Origin: Flammula alnicola
Taxonomy: Eukaryota; Basidiomycota; Agaricomycetes; Agaricales; Strophariaceae
DNA: 64,000 nucleotides
Direction of reading: 5' to 3'
Assembly: GCA_015499995.1 (NCBI GenBank)
Contig: JADNRV010000051.1
Location: forward strand, 62,001 to 126,000
Under the pieces are notes generated by a model. That model did not search any database. It saw nothing but the letters and a program-made list of their open reading frames with translations, and was not told the DNA's origin. Shown here piece by piece: positions 11,745 through 24,156 of the stretch (position 1 is its first letter; each line of letters begins with the position of its first letter). Both the position numbers and the translations under genes were made by a program.

Positions 11745-13343
11745 ATGTCTTTGTTCGATACTCTGCCTCCCTTGTCGATTGGACATCGAGGCGATCCGCC
11801 CACCGCCGACGACGACCTGGACGCAGAAACGTCCGCCCTGATCGCCAAACTCGCCTTGGACGACCTTGAACAGGTCTTTACTGGGAGAAAGGGCAAAGCT
11901 CGCGCTGACGCTCCGCTATCGGACGAAGAATACGCGTATCAGTTGCAATCCGAACAATTCAAAGAGTGGCTCTCAATCGCAGAGGACGCAAAATACGCGA
12001 GGAGCCTTGGTGTTGCGCTGACCACCGATGCTGCCTATCTCGATGCACTTATCACAGCCGAAGAAGCTGCCGCCCAGGACAGGCGCGTAGCAGAGATGGT
12101 TTCGCGTGGTGAAGAATTGCCACCACCAACAGCCGCTCAGACTCGTGTGGAGCATCCTGCATTCGTCATGCACCCCGATCCTCCGAGTTTATCGACGACT
12201 GCGTCGAACGGATTTCCTCTTTCTGAGAAACAGCCGAAGAAGGTAGAGGTATCAGCCGACGATGATTCTGAATCTCTGCTCAGCGACTTCGACCACGAGC
12301 AGAATGCTTCTTTGTTCTCAAGTATTAAGCCTCTCGCCTCTCACATATTCGCTCCTGGACCGAGCATCAATCGTAACAAATTGTGAGTGCGTCTTACAAA
12401 TACACTATGTCGCAAGCCAACTGGAATGTGCGTATAGGGTCAATTGCACAATCTGCAAAGATTCCTTGAGATACCACGAGGCGCTTCACACTCCGTGCGA
12501 TCATTGCTACTGCAGTGACTGCGTCGTGACTCTGGTTAATCTCTTCACGCGGGACGAATCCTTGTTCCCGCTCCGCTGCTGTCAACAACCAATACCAATT
12601 ACGGATGTAGTTCCTTTCGTCTCATCGACTTTACGCAAATTGTTCGAAGCGAAACACGCCGAATTCAGTGTTCTTTCTAAGGACCGCATCTATTGTGTCA
12701 GCCCGACTTGCTCGACGTTCTTGGGCTCATCGGAGGGTGTCGTCGGTACAGGCGTTGTGTGCCCTGCTTGCCAGCGTTCTACATGTCCCCGATGCAAACA
12801 GGCAGAGCATGTCGAAGAAGATTGTGTAGTCAACGCCGCTACCGTAGAACTACGGGCTCTCGCGCGCAGAGAAGCATGGCAGACCTGCCCGGGCTGTCAT
12901 ACTCTCGTCGAGCTCTACGTTGGCTGTTATCATATGACCTGCAGGTGCAGAACCCAGTTTTGTTACCTATGCGCCGCGCGATGGAAGAGTTGCCAATGTC
13001 CGCAGTGGGAGGAAAATCGGCTTCTCGCGACGGCACAGCAAAGAGTGGAGAATGAGCTCGGACCCCAAGCAGTCCGTCGTGCGGCTCCTGCAGTTTTGGC
13101 ACGTCAAGTCCAGGAGCGAGTCCAGAGTTTGCGGGTCAATCATGACTGCAATCAACACAGTTGGACGTACCGCCGTGGAGGAGGCAGATGCGAAGAATGT
13201 CATTATAACCTCCCGGACTATCTTTTGGTAAGTGGCCTCTACTTTTCATTAATATTGTAAAAAGCCTCATTTCTATTCTTCGACAGATCTGCCGACACTG
13301 CTCTCTCTTGGCTTGTGTGCGCTGCAGCAGGAACCGTCTCTAG
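11745..13343 (+). CDS. RBR (RING-IBR-RING2) E3 ubiquitin ligase
   Basis: Accepts ubiquitin from an E2 on a RING2 cysteine and passes it to a substrate. Exons 11745-12382, 12438-13227 and 13287-13343 give 494 residues. Residues 1-212 are acidic and probably disordered. RING1 starts at C216 (VNCTICKDSLRYHEALHTPC, then CYCSDC and LRCC). The IBR holds YCVSPTCSTFL, CPACQRSTCPRC and EHVEEDC. RING2 is CPGCHTLVELYVGCYHMTCR then FCYLC and CQC; the cysteine in VGCYHMTC is at the catalytic position and is intact. A further Cys/His-rich tail (HDCNQHSWTYRRGGGRCEEC, ICRHCSLLACVRCSRN) spans the last intron. This tail is common in fungal RBR proteins. The substrate is unknown. Confidence 0.9.
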
Positions 13344-13811
13344 CTATAGGCATATTCATCACGTGCAGCTTGCCAGGCTGACAATCGTCAATCGTTCAAC
13401 TCAAACGCAACTCGTCCGTCCTAATTCATATAACCCTACTAATTTTTTTTGCTGGGTTAAATGTGTACTCATATATGAATATTTCTATCGATGGTAACTT
13501 ACCTCTCGCAATGTCCGCTTAGGAGACTATCGTGTTCGCATTCAATTCACCTGCTTCTGCAGATTCGTCGTGCATTTGACGTAATGACGTTAATATCACC
13601 CAGCCGTAATGCTTGCTAACACATGGCCTGAAGGAAAGGTTCTCACTATGAAATATATACAGGATGTAGAGTATGAGATAAGATCCAGAACCCAAGAAAT
13701 TCGAATTGAAGTGCTGAAAGGTATAGATAGGATAGAAAATCCCTTCCAAATTGACCAAACGGGGTCTCCCGTTATCTGATGTCATAAAGACAGATACGCC
13801 GGAGTTCTGTT
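13344..13811. other. Convergent 3' region
   Basis: 468 bp between the stop codons of the RBR ligase and the purine permease; UTR sequence, with no gene seen. Confidence 0.5.
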
Positions 13812-16346
13812 TCAATATTTTTTGCCCAGCGGAGATGCAGAAATCTGGTTTTGTTCTTCCAGATCCGCAATATCCACCGAGTTGGTCAAGTCATCTAGTA
13901 GGTCCTCTTCCTCTTGAGGGAGGGTCAAGTTCAGAATAACGGCAAGAATTCCAGCAGCAAGGACTGCGATAATGCATCGTCAGAACAAATCCTTTGCATT
14001 ACCATTACGAGAAATGTCCACTTACAAGGCGTGCTGAGAACGATGGTAATAGAATTGAATAAGCCTTGCAATCCGCTGTTCGGATTCTTGACTCGGTCGA
14101 AGAGGTGCGTGAAAATGTTAGGAACAAGAAGGTCCGCGACACCGAAAGAGAGCGCAGCGCCAAGCACGAATCGGTCGCGGCGTGTATAGCGCGCGAAAGA
14201 CAACACTCGGAGACCAGACACCTTCACGGCATAAAATTAGACCAGACAAATTCAAAATTTTGATTTTGGGCTCACCGCGACCGAGGCAAACAAAAAGGTC
14301 GTCACGCCTCCCAAGACTGGATTTGGGACTGCAGAAATGTTAGATTTTATCGAACGCACAGAACGTTATCAACTTACTAGCTAGGAAGGCACCGGAAATC
14401 TTCCCCAGGATTCCGAACAGAATCAGGAACGCACAGCACCAGCGTCCGGCCGACCTATTCGCACAGCGAGTAATGGCGATAACACCGTTATTCTACATTG
14501 GCAAGTTACAAATTCAGTTCACTGCGTTGCGGAGCAGACTATCCACTTACCTGTGCGAAGATTGATAAGGGCGTAACTGTAAATAACGCGGACATCAGTC
14601 CTCCAAAGCCGTCACTCTAAAGAAGGTATCATTAGAGGGGCAGTTCAGATATAACGTAATGGGGCGTACTAGAATGCCCCCCTGGATCCGGGAATCGAAT
14701 TCCAGGCCTCGGACATCGACACGGGATGCTTCAGCAGATGCAGTTATATCACCAATTGCTTCCATCGTCAAAGAAACTGTGCGTTCTAGGTTAGTTGGGG
14801 ACGGGTGCGTGAAGTAGACAACCATACTGTATACCGCCAACACTAGTTTCATGCACATTAGAATAGACTATATAATTCATAACATCTCGAACGCACTTGG
14901 TAGAATAGCGGGGGGGTAGACTCCAATTTTAAATGTATGAACCCTGTCATGCGAATTGAATGAACGGAAGTCAGACGACAAAAATAAAACATGCATACCA
15001 CAGGAATGTAATGGCGGGGGCGGTCTTGATGCTTGAACCATCGATATATCCTGTTGCTCCCGCTACGATACAACCCATAACCAGTCCAACAATGATACTG
15101 ACATTCTTGAGGAAAGGGGAACCATAAATTTCGGTCAGGATGATGCTAATAAAGGACAAGAATCCGATTCCAATGAATTCGGGAGATCCCCAGGGAAGGG
15201 GTCTTGGTGCCAATGTCGTCGGACAGAGTGCAAATATGCCGCTGGTCGCAGTCGCACAACCGTTGGAGCCTCCAGCCCAATTCGGCGCACCGGATGACCC
15301 AACGAGAGACGCGCCGATAAGCAAAACGACCATACCTGGACAAAATGTTATATAAGTAACCTGATATTGTGCTGGGCATGATACGCACCGGTGATCATAG
15401 GAGGGAATAATCTCTTCAATACTCGAGGGGGAGCGAATGCGATGCCAATTTCCAAGACCGAGCAGATCAAAGACGTTCCTAAAATTATCGGGTCAGAATT
15501 TCGATACACCAAATATAACGGGGTATATCCAACCTAGGACCTTGCCGTATGCATCAGGACAAGGATTTCGATTTACTGTGCCGTCGGCAAGGGTGGTCGA
15601 GGAGCAAGTCCCGTCCCGGTACATGGCATCGAAAATCTGATTCTTGAGTCGCAGGCGTATTCCTTAAAAATGGAAGCTACTTACCGCGTTTGCGGTCGAC
15701 AATGTCGAAAAACTGGTTCCAACCACTGCATCCCATATGAGCTTTGATCCCTTTCTAATATGTGAGCCTACGAACCTGAAATAAGACCAGTTCCCAGATA
15801 GTATCCTCCGAATAATGGAAGGCGGGAAATCTGAACCAAGCTTAAAATTCCTTGTTATTCATGACTAAGTAAGCCTATGATGGAGGTTTATGGTTCAAAA
15901 TGTAGCGCACCACATCCTATCAACGATGCCGATATCATGTATGCAGATGTTGCACTATCCAGACTTAAAGCACTGGCAAAGATGATAGGTGGCGTGATCA
16001 ATCCTGTACGATAATAATTACTCAAATATGATGAGATTAGGTAGTATCTGTACTCACCTGCGAGCATTGCCAATGCATGTTGCAAGCCGGTTGCAATCGC
16101 GACGGCCAGAGGAAGCTCAGCATCCAGCGCGTAAAACGGAGGGGGCTTCCGTTTACTCTTCATGAATGGAAGAGTGGGCGTGCAAAGCCACCCATAATCG
16201 TAGTCTCCAAACCAGCCCTCACGAGTGAAGATCTTGTGCTTGACCAGGTCCAAGGTGCCCTGCACTCCTCTTTTGCCAGATTCATGGACCTGAGGAGGTG
16301 GAGTAGCCTGGGGTTCTTTGCTGGTTGTCGAAGGAGTCGATGACAT
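13812..16346 (-). CDS. Xanthine/uric acid permease, NAT/NCS2 family (UapA/UapC-like)
   Basis: H+-coupled importer of xanthine and urate at the plasma membrane. Starts at 16346. At least 12 exons; the first nine are 16346-16058, 16003-15911, 15850-15776, 15725-15685, 15636-15534, 15478-15389, 15335-14999, 14943-14897 and a 15-nt exon 14842-14828. All phases agree. NAT hallmarks are present: the QH motif of TM1 (ATGLQHALAMLAG), the LTMEAIGDITASAEASR segment of TM8, and the signature QNNGVIAITRCANR. These residues shape the substrate site in UapA. The C-tail carries QEEEDLLDDL, an acidic dileucine-like stretch. It is transcribed away from the xanthine dioxygenase gene, which supports a purine substrate. 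The family is certain; xanthine/urate preference follows from signature and context. Confidence 0.92.
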
Positions 16347-17304
16347 TGATGAGGTGGGAGATGAAGACGGCGGAAGACCTGCAATTTGCGCCAGACAGAA
16401 GGGAACTAGGAATTCGATCGTTGATGGTGCTCCGCATGGAGTGTATCCCTAAATTTAAGTACAAGACTTGATAGCATCTTTCCTTTTTCCCAACTGACTG
16501 GCAGAGATAAGTAAGTATAGCATGATGTCGCTGCTTTCCAGCTCGATTTTCGAGGGGCCAGCACATTGGTAAGTATTGCATCCGCCTGTCCGGCATTTGC
16601 CGGTGGTGTGCTCCTGGTGAGAAGACGTCCACAAGACGCCCATGCAAGCAACCAATTCATGCTGCATGCCACTACATAACAGTAGTAGGCAGGATTCTGT
16701 GATGGTGATGAGAAGGATACAGCCTTGGCATAACCGCGACTGCTCGGAAGAGATCGACCAATCTCAGCACACAATCCATTAATCAGCTGACTTTCCAATT
16801 CTGGCGTCACCATTCCGCCACCGGAGGTTTAGGTAAAATCGTCACTGCACCTTCACTTTCGACAGATATCGTAGATTCGTAATGGAAGGGGAGCCTTAGA
16901 ACTCCGAGGAGCCCACACTCTGACAATCTAGGGACAGATGGTAAGTTGCCCCACTGCGATCTGATTTCTTTCTTTTCCATTCTTTGAAGCAACGCTGAAT
17001 CCTTTGCATTCGATTTATTTATAGCGTTGCCCAGAACTCAGTAATTGGAGTTAAGGTAGACGGAATCCGACATCTCTGCGGTCAATCTGCGGTGCCCACA
17101 GTGACACCACTAGCTATAGAATGTACTGGTAATAGCCTTCGAGGACTAGCAAGGTTGAGGAAGGTCAGGAGATTCCCCGCCGAGGTCGCTTCTAAAAGGT
17201 ATGATCGATAAGAGACGTTCTAATTTTGGAACATGGCTTCATAAAGAGTGGGCTTACATCCGTCTAACCCATACCAGCTTCCAGCGAACTCGAGCAATTA
17301 CACA
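16347..17304. promoter_or_regulatory. Shared promoter region of the purine permease and xanthine dioxygenase genes
   Basis: A 958-bp intergenic region between two divergent start codons. It contains a CGG-N6-CCG palindrome at 16591-16602. It also has HGATAR-type motifs on the plus strand: TGATAG near 16468, AGATAA near 16506 and CGATAA near 17204. In Aspergillus the same two promoter classes are controlled by UaY (CGG-N6-CCG) and the nitrogen GATA factor AreA. Sites were found by eye; GATA motifs alone are common by chance. Confidence 0.6.
16591..16602. promoter_or_regulatory. CGG-N6-CCG palindrome, candidate Zn2Cys6 (UaY-type) operator
   Basis: The sequence CGGCATTTGCCG is an inverted CGG pair with a 6-bp spacer, extended by one more base pair on each side (CCGG...CCGG). 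It lies about 245 bp upstream of the permease start. This spacing is the one bound by UaY/Ppr1-class zinc-cluster regulators. Confidence 0.5.
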
Positions 17305-18806
17305 ATGGCTGTAGAACTCTTGCCCATCCCGTTACCTGAAAGTGCTGATCCCACGAAATTTAAATCGTTTGGACGAGAAGTTAGAGGGGTCGACCCAGCC
17401 AACCTTTCACCTGAAGAGTTTGCTACGGTAAGAGCAGCACTGTATACGGTGAGTCCTTCGTTCCGGACCTTCGAGAAAGGCGAGGACCTCAATCAACCGC
17501 CGTTCACGTTCAGCACGATGCCTTATTATTTCGGAATGCCAGTCTTACTCCTGAGCAGCAATACGCTCTGACGAAGGTACACCGAGTGCTAGTCCATCTG
17601 TTTTGCTCTAGGGCTGACACTTCATTACAAGGCGTTCGATCCCCAATCTGAGAATTACGGCCATGGCAACAAACAGACAGAGGCAGACAAGAAATCTATC
17701 CTCCATCCAGATCTTAAGACGATTCCACGCGTTCCCCAAGTCCAATTGATTGGGAATGGGACGGTTTACAACCACGAAGGACTAGCGGAAGCTAAGTTGA
17801 AGCATCCGAGCCACAAGACGTTCCACAAAACCAAAGTAAGCCCGGAAGACGAGGCGAAGGGCGTGACCCGATTTTATCGCTGGCACATCGACGCCGCCTT
17901 GTACAATTTATCTCCACCTCGAGTTACCACTCTCTATGGCTTGGAAGTGCCCCAAGGCCCCCGCCAGGTTGTTCGCTACGACGACGGCAGCGGACAGGAA
18001 CTTCCCGTTCCGCTTGGAACCACGGCGTTTGTGTCAGGAAAAACGATGTTCAACATTCTTCCCGAAAACTTGAAGAGCGTCGCCGTGCGTGGCAGAGTCA
18101 GGTACTCGCCCCATCCCTACGTCTGGATGACTCCCGCCCACGCCAAGTCTACTGGATTGGGAATCGAGTCTGAGGGACTGGAGGTGCCTCTCGCCGACTT
18201 GCCGCCATGGGACGAGTCCAAAGTCAAGATTTACCCCATCGTGAGCGTCTTTTTATTCCATAATCAGCTTAGAGTACTGATTTCTGTGCGAAATATTCAG
18301 CTGTGGAAGAATCCTGTAACTGATGAACTGTCTTTCCAAGTTCACCCGTGTGGCGTAGCCGAACTCTTTATTGATCCCTTGCCCGAAGGCGCGAACCGCG
18401 ATGGAGCCTTGTATCCTGACGGTGCGCATCTCACCGATTTGAAAGAGGTGAGGGACCTCCTCTATCAGATGCAAAGGCCTGCTATCAACCCAGAGGTGAG
18501 CCTTTATCTCGACTCTTCTTCTCTTCTTTTGAGGCCACACAAGCTGAAACCCTGCGTCCGTTAGTTGGTGTATCCCCACGACTGGTAAGCGTCCCCGATC
18601 ATGGCGGGGCAGTAAATATTCTGAAAGGAAGTCGACCATATTTTAGGCATGAGAAAGACCTCGTTCTGTTCCATAATCGCGGTATTCTTCACAGCGTGGT
18701 CGGCGCTTTTACTCCAGATCAAGTCAGAGCGTTCCATCAGTGCAACCTCGCCGCATCCGACGAGCCAACTGGACCCACTCCGGAAGATGTCAAGAAATGG
18801 GCTTGA
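17305..18806 (+). CDS. xanA: Xanthine dioxygenase, alpha-ketoglutarate- and Fe(II)-dependent (XanA-like)
   Basis: Hydroxylates xanthine to uric acid using Fe(II) and 2-oxoglutarate, in place of the molybdenum xanthine dehydrogenase; probably cytosolic. Six exons (17305-17448, 17514-17576, 17632-18240, 18301-18495, 18565-18584, 18647-18806) give 396 residues; exon 5 is 20 nt. TauD/TfdA fold marks: GREVRGVDPANLSPEEF near the N-terminus, LLFRNASLTPEQQYALTKAF, and the iron site HID (H154, D156) in FYRWHIDAALYNLSPPRVTT. The distal His is probably H359 in LVLFHNRGILHSVVGAF, with R371 a candidate 2-oxoglutarate ligand. The body matches fungal XanA rather than generic TauD (GRVRYSPHPYVWM, DLLYQMQRPAINPE). 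It sits head-to-head with the purine permease, which supports the substrate call. Confidence 0.88.
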
Positions 18807-20236
18807 AGATGGTGTAATATAACAGCTCGATGTATTTCTTACTCGTATTGTACTGTCGCTTGTGAAGAACAGTTTCGTTTCACGTCCTGGACTCTTACCA
18901 AACACTTGAATGACTTGGAGTGCACCTTTCGGCTTGATTTTGAGTAAAGGCTGTGTTCAGAAGCTTCTTCGTCTGCTGCTTCATTTCCGTTTGACAGCTT
19001 GTTGATCAAGGCGAGGATGATAATTACCTGACTTCCTTATTTCGGTGTACTCGAAACCCGTGAAAAACTGTAGTTCCAATGTCTCCGCCGTCAAGACTCC
19101 GACTCAACCGCAATATGGTATTGTCAAAGAAAGTCGATATCATGATTTTTCAGGCTCGGCTAGGTAAATTTCAACCTTCCAAGGCAACCCGAAGCTCATA
19201 TAATATGTATTAAACCAGAATCGTGCGATTGTCGAAGACGCCGACGACAAAGGAACGTGTTTTTTTTTCAATGCCTGTATCAAGAATTCTGACCATTGGA
19301 CCCGAAAGAATACTCAACAGTTGGATTTATGCACGCGCTCACCAGTCATCAGAGCACGTAGAACTTCTTATTCATCATTTTCAGGTTTAAAATAATTTTC
19401 GTCTCTCATGAAAAGGCAATATAAATATACTTCAAGAATTTCGAAAGAGACGCGAGACAGCCGCTCTTTCAATAGCAAGCGCAAGCCATCTGCAAGATCA
19501 TAAATGATACCTTCTGTATCAAGGAAATTGAACGCTCCAGTGCGACGTCTTTTTCCCCGTCGTCCACGGAAATGAGCGGTGGTTCTCAATCCCTGCATTA
19601 TATGCCATAGAAGGATATGACGCGCACAGAGTTCATCAGAGATAGGTCACCTTGGCCTTAAATCTTTTACCTGATAGCTGATATGTAGCTAGTAGGTGTG
19701 ATTGGCTGATGACAACCTGAAGCTTAAGTGGCGTGGCATATTTGGCATGTGTCTCTTTCAGGAGTTCACAACGATGCGATGCAGCATGCTACCTCTTTCA
19801 ACTGAAAGTCGAATTCGGTCAAACTGCAAGCGGATCTCGTGCATGGTAGTGAGTACATCGGTATAGTTCTGTGGGATGGATCTCACCAGAGAAATGTTGC
19901 TTGCCCGAGTGCGCCCATGGATCGGCCATCCGTCCAGACTCCACGGAAAGCTTCTTCTCCCATTCTATTGGAGAGACGTCCACGAGGCATTGCTTCCTAT
20001 AAATAACAAGAGGCAAGTCAAGTTCCCAGTGTATCCGATGAGACGGTTCTCTAACAATATAATAATATGTTCAGGAGTTGATTACGATGATATCGAAGAC
20101 ACCCACCCATCGCTTGTGATGCTGTAGTTAGTATAAGTTATCGCACCACCTCTTACCGATTACATCACAACCAAGTCTCCCGACCTTTTTTTTTTCACCT
20201 TCCCAGCAGTACGCGCGAGTGCAAGCAATACGCGAC
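18807..20236. other. Intergenic region
   Basis: 1.4 kb with no recognised gene. A 76-codon frame at 19368-19598 (minus) has no domain or splice support. The right part is the promoter of the DUF6534 gene. Confidence 0.5.
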
Positions 20237-21990
20237 ATGGCAGAAACGTGTCTTCCACCCATCCCTCCTGGTATCGCTCTGATGTGCGTATATGTTGATT
20301 TTACGCTCGCCAAATGTTAAGCGATAAGCGCTCATCGCTGAAATGCCTCTAGCACGGGACCAACTGTAGGCGGCACTCGACATGTCCTGCCTCCCTCTCT
20401 AACGATGCTCCTTCACTCAGATGGTCGGCATATGTCTGAACTGGGGGTTCATGGGCGTACTCGCCGTCCAAACGTGTACTATTACTTTCTCCGATGGTAC
20501 CGGTCTGTATACTAATCACGATATCTACGAGTAGATATCTACCATCTCAACTTCCCCAACGATACCAGGGCAATAAAAGCACTCGGTCTGTGACTCATTA
20601 TTTTATCCCTAGATTATTGTGAGTCGCGCCTGACATATCGGCTTTCTGTAGTTTATGGCCTTGTACTTCTCGACATGCTCCAAACTGGAATGGTAACGGC
20701 CGACGCCTTCCATTGGTTTGTATTTGGATTCGGAAACATGAAGCAGCTCGACGATACTTTCTTGAATTCTTGGGATGTGCCGATGCTGGACGCGATCGTC
20801 TCTCTTATCGTTCAGAGTTTCTACAGTTGGCGCATCTATATTCTCAGGCGCTCCTTCATATTCCCCGTCATTATTGGCATGGTACGCTGTATTTCCACAC
20901 GCAACTTTCTCGTATATCATCTAACAGTCTACCCAATAGATTTCGCTATGTCAATGCGGAGCTGGTATTGCGGTTGCTGTTCAGGTCTGTGATACTCTGG
21001 TGACTTTGCGCACCACTCATTTTCTATGTTCGATGTTACAGGCGCATAAATTAGGGCACCTATCACTCATTAGCACAGAAGTAGGAAGTCAGACGGTATG
21101 TCTTTTTATTTCATGCTTTGCCCATTCCTTATAAAATGTTTGATAGACGTGGTTGGTTGGCGCCACCGTTGCAGATGTGTCGATCACTGCTGTTTTATCT
21201 TGGACGGTTGGTTATCAGCATTATGCCAAATGCGCTTCTTGTCTAACGTGGGGACGCCCCTGGATAGCTCCTTCGTTCTCGCGGCAGGGTGCACGAAAAT
21301 TCCCGAGGCATGATAAACCGAATTGTGTCTCTGACAGTGGAGACGAACTCGATAACAGGTGTCCATTATTGGCCGAGATCTCCGCTGAGTATTTTAGACT
21401 GACATTCTACGTTGACAGCTCTTACAGCTGTAATCGCCTTGATACTGTTCCTTGGTGTCCCAGTACGGATATTTCTCGACAACTTTTCCGTGCAATTATT
21501 GACCTTTACATTTCCAAAGCAACATTCGACATTAGTGGTGCCTCCGTGAGTCATAGCAACGTGCCAAGGGTGTCTTTGAAACTGATGATATGCCACAGCA
21601 CTGCGATCATGGGCAAACTGTACGATCTTCATTACATTAGAGCGCCCTATTGATACCTAACCTTCTCTATTAGATATACCAATTGTTTAATTGCGGTTTT
21701 GAACAACCGCCAGATCAAGACTCCATATGGTACCACTAACAGCACTAGTATCCGGTCATATACTGCTCCGAGAAGCAATAGACCGCAGGACATAGCTAGT
21801 CAAGTTGAGGGACAAGAGGGGCTGCAAGTTCAGGTGGTCAAGAATTTCGAGCTTAAGCATGACTCTGATTTCGAGCTAAGTAATATGGACCGAGTGAGTC
21901 GTTCGCGTTATTATGGATCGGCTGTAGCATGTGGTTGATTCTGTTTTCCAGAAAGTGAAACTCGGACAGAACCTTGAAACTGGCCTGTAA
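20237..21990 (+). CDS. DUF6534-type seven-helix membrane protein
   Basis: Integral membrane protein of a large Agaricomycete family with no known function. The gene is cut by about a dozen short introns. Start MAETCLPPIPPGIALI at 20237; stop at 21988-21990. Spliced pieces follow the family order: TGPTVGG, GICLNWGFMGVLAVQTY, HLNFPNDTRAIKALVYGLVL, LDMLQTGMVTADAFHWFVFG, LDAIVSLIVQSFYSWRIYIL, CQCGAGIAVAVQAHKLG, WLVGATVADVSITAVLSWT, INRIVSLTVETNSITALTAV and IMGKLYTNCLIAVLNNRQ. The last motif is the family signature at the end of TM7. A hydrophilic cytosolic tail of about 80 residues follows. The junction near 21210-21305 is uncertain: the best in-frame join uses a weak acceptor. No ligand or partner can be inferred. 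Confidence 0.85.
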
Positions 21991-22752
21991 TGCCATGGAA
22001 TCGAACAGAGACTGAACTTAGGTCTTACCAACCTTACCGAATCCTTTCATCTAGTAGAATCTTCAAATCTTCGTTTTATTATTATTGGGTTTACGATTGG
22101 GGTGCAGGTTCTTTTGTCAGTGGACAAGTATTTAAATGCATTCTTTAAAGGGCGTGTACTGCATGTGTACCATAGGTGCATATGTTCTCTTACATTCTTA
22201 CCACCCTATTCAAGGGAGAGGATAAATGTTGTAAAGGCAGTTATTAGATTAATGGAGAACTGGGGTCTCGTTTATGCGCGCTTATTGCAATTAGGCCAGG
22301 CGCCAGTGAATTACCGTTTGATCGAGATTGACACCCGTTTCGAATTAGTAGAATTGGTCACGGGGTTGTGGCCTGTTCCTTAAATTAGTGGTGAATAGGG
22401 AGTGTATATAGAGGCTCAGCGCTCAGCGCTCAATATTCAATTCTCATATTCGCTTCAGCCTGTAAATGAGTTTGTCGTGATATTTGGGACGACCTAAGTT
22501 GGTTTTGTTTCGCACTTGGACATTGGGTAGTGTCTAAATCCGAGTTGTATCTGTGTGAATCTTCATCGAAGTGAGTTTCTTTTATCGGCTCTTGCCTATA
22601 TATTTCGGGGGTAGTGCTCCGCAAGGTGGGCCAGGCAAGTTCTTTCTGGTTTTCCATTTTTGTCTGACGCGTCTGAATCATGTGACAATGTGATTACGCA
22701 ACTATGTATTTATGCGACTGACTTTGGGCACAACCTGGCCTTGTTTTCCAGC
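21991..22752. other. Intergenic region with a short dispersed repeat
   Basis: No gene recognised. A frame of 93 codons at 22102-22383 has no domain. At 22413-22440 lies GGCTCAGCGCTCAGCGCTCA, which reappears inverted at 55004-55027. Confidence 0.5.
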
Positions 22753-24156
22753 ATGCAACCCCCTTCGTCGGCGGTCCACACGACGGCGAGCACGCCGTCA
22801 CCACCACTAGACACCATCAAGGCATCTGTGAGCCACCTGCTCGCCAGGGCCTTTTCTTTGCCATGCTCGACAGCAGCGTTGGCTTTTGCTCAGCTCGTCC
22901 AGCCGACCTCGCGATTCCAGCTGGCTCTTGACGCGTTGTTGCCACTTCTCGATTCCAATACCGAGGTATGTTTTCCTTTTCTTCTTCAGGCCTTGGCTTA
23001 CATTTCGCAGCTAGCTCAACGGATCTTGGTATCGTTCATCTTGTATTCGCTGTACACGCCACACCCGGTCACCATCAACCCCTTCAAGTCTGCCCTGTTT
23101 GTTGCATACGTCAGGGAGCGAGAAAAGGCCGTCACGATCGCCAATGAGGGTGGCGTGAGTCCCAACGAGCAATTTGTCTGGGTTTTATGGAAGATCCTCA
23201 AAGGAGATGGGAACGATGTGAGTTGACATCTTTTCTTGTTCATGACTTTATCTGATAGAAGCAGATTGGCCCATATTCCCCCAGCACGCTTTCCCGCTGT
23301 CCGCTTCCACCTAAACTACGCGCGATTAATCTTGTCCTCGACGAACACCTGTATAACGACATAGACGACTCTACTTATTCTTATTTCCAAAAGCGATCGG
23401 CCTCCTCCGATACTAATGACTATGCCCCAATGGCACGCATAACACCCTCGCCCATCAGCTTTGAGGAAGACCGCAAGAACGAGCGACTCGTGCACGCGAT
23501 GAAGCTCCTTCTGGCTGCGCGTGACCGTGTGCTCAGCCTTTCGGAGCAACGCACCCTTGCACCCGTCCTCCAGGAGCTGGCAACCACGAACATCATCACT
23601 TCGCTTGATCTCACGCCTATCATCGCTCACAACCCTACGATCGCCCACCCGCTGCTAGTTGGCCTCCTCGTGAACCCGAATCCCGAGAACAACAACCCGC
23701 GGCCATTCCTGGATATTCTTCCTTTTCTGCCCCCCACTTTGCCTACCTTCGACCTCTATGGCAGGCTGCTGAGGGACCAAACACGAGTGACAGTGCAGGG
23801 TTACTCCACCGTCGCTGATCTTGTTCTGATGGAGGTCCTGGGCCGTTTTGTGCACGAATGCATCAATTGGCTGGACCGTGCGGAGAGAGAGGAGCGGGAG
23901 GGCAATGTGAGCGATGACCGATTTGCGAAGGGTGTGCAGAACGTGAATTTTCCCCCGAATTTATCATTCAATCTGCTATTGACATTTATTCTTTCGCCAC
24001 TAGCTCTGTCGATTCTACCATAACCTCATCAAATTGTCGATCGTGGATCCGACATCCGATGCAGACTCGACCGAGATGGCGCACTTCAGCTTACGCAATG
24101 CAAAGTTCGAGGAGGCCAACATGCTCTATCGCGTCATCGCTACATCCCGCTTCTGA
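22753..24156 (+). CDS. CCR4-NOT transcription complex subunit 11 (CNOT11)
   Basis: Subunit of the CCR4-NOT deadenylase, which shortens mRNA poly(A) tails; in animals CNOT11 docks on CNOT1 with CNOT10. Four exons (22753-22965, 23011-23217, 23265-23942, 24004-24156) give 416 residues. Family marks are an N-terminal helical repeat ending in LYTPHPVTINPFKSALFVAY, then NEQFVWVLWKILKGDGNDIG and SRCPLPP. The C-terminal DUF2363-type domain has VLMEVLGRFVHECINWLDRA, LCRFYHNLIKLSIVDP and the ending FSLRNAKFEEANMLYRVIAT. That ending corresponds to the EF-S-R-x-R-E-A-x-x-L-F/Y-R close of human CNOT11. All splice phases agree. Lineage-typical low-complexity Ser/Pro residues precede the first helix. Confidence 0.8.

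Noticed and set aside
16406..16813. 135-codon minus-strand frame in the purine promoter region.
   Set aside because: No domain, and it ends where the promoter elements lie. Treated as chance.
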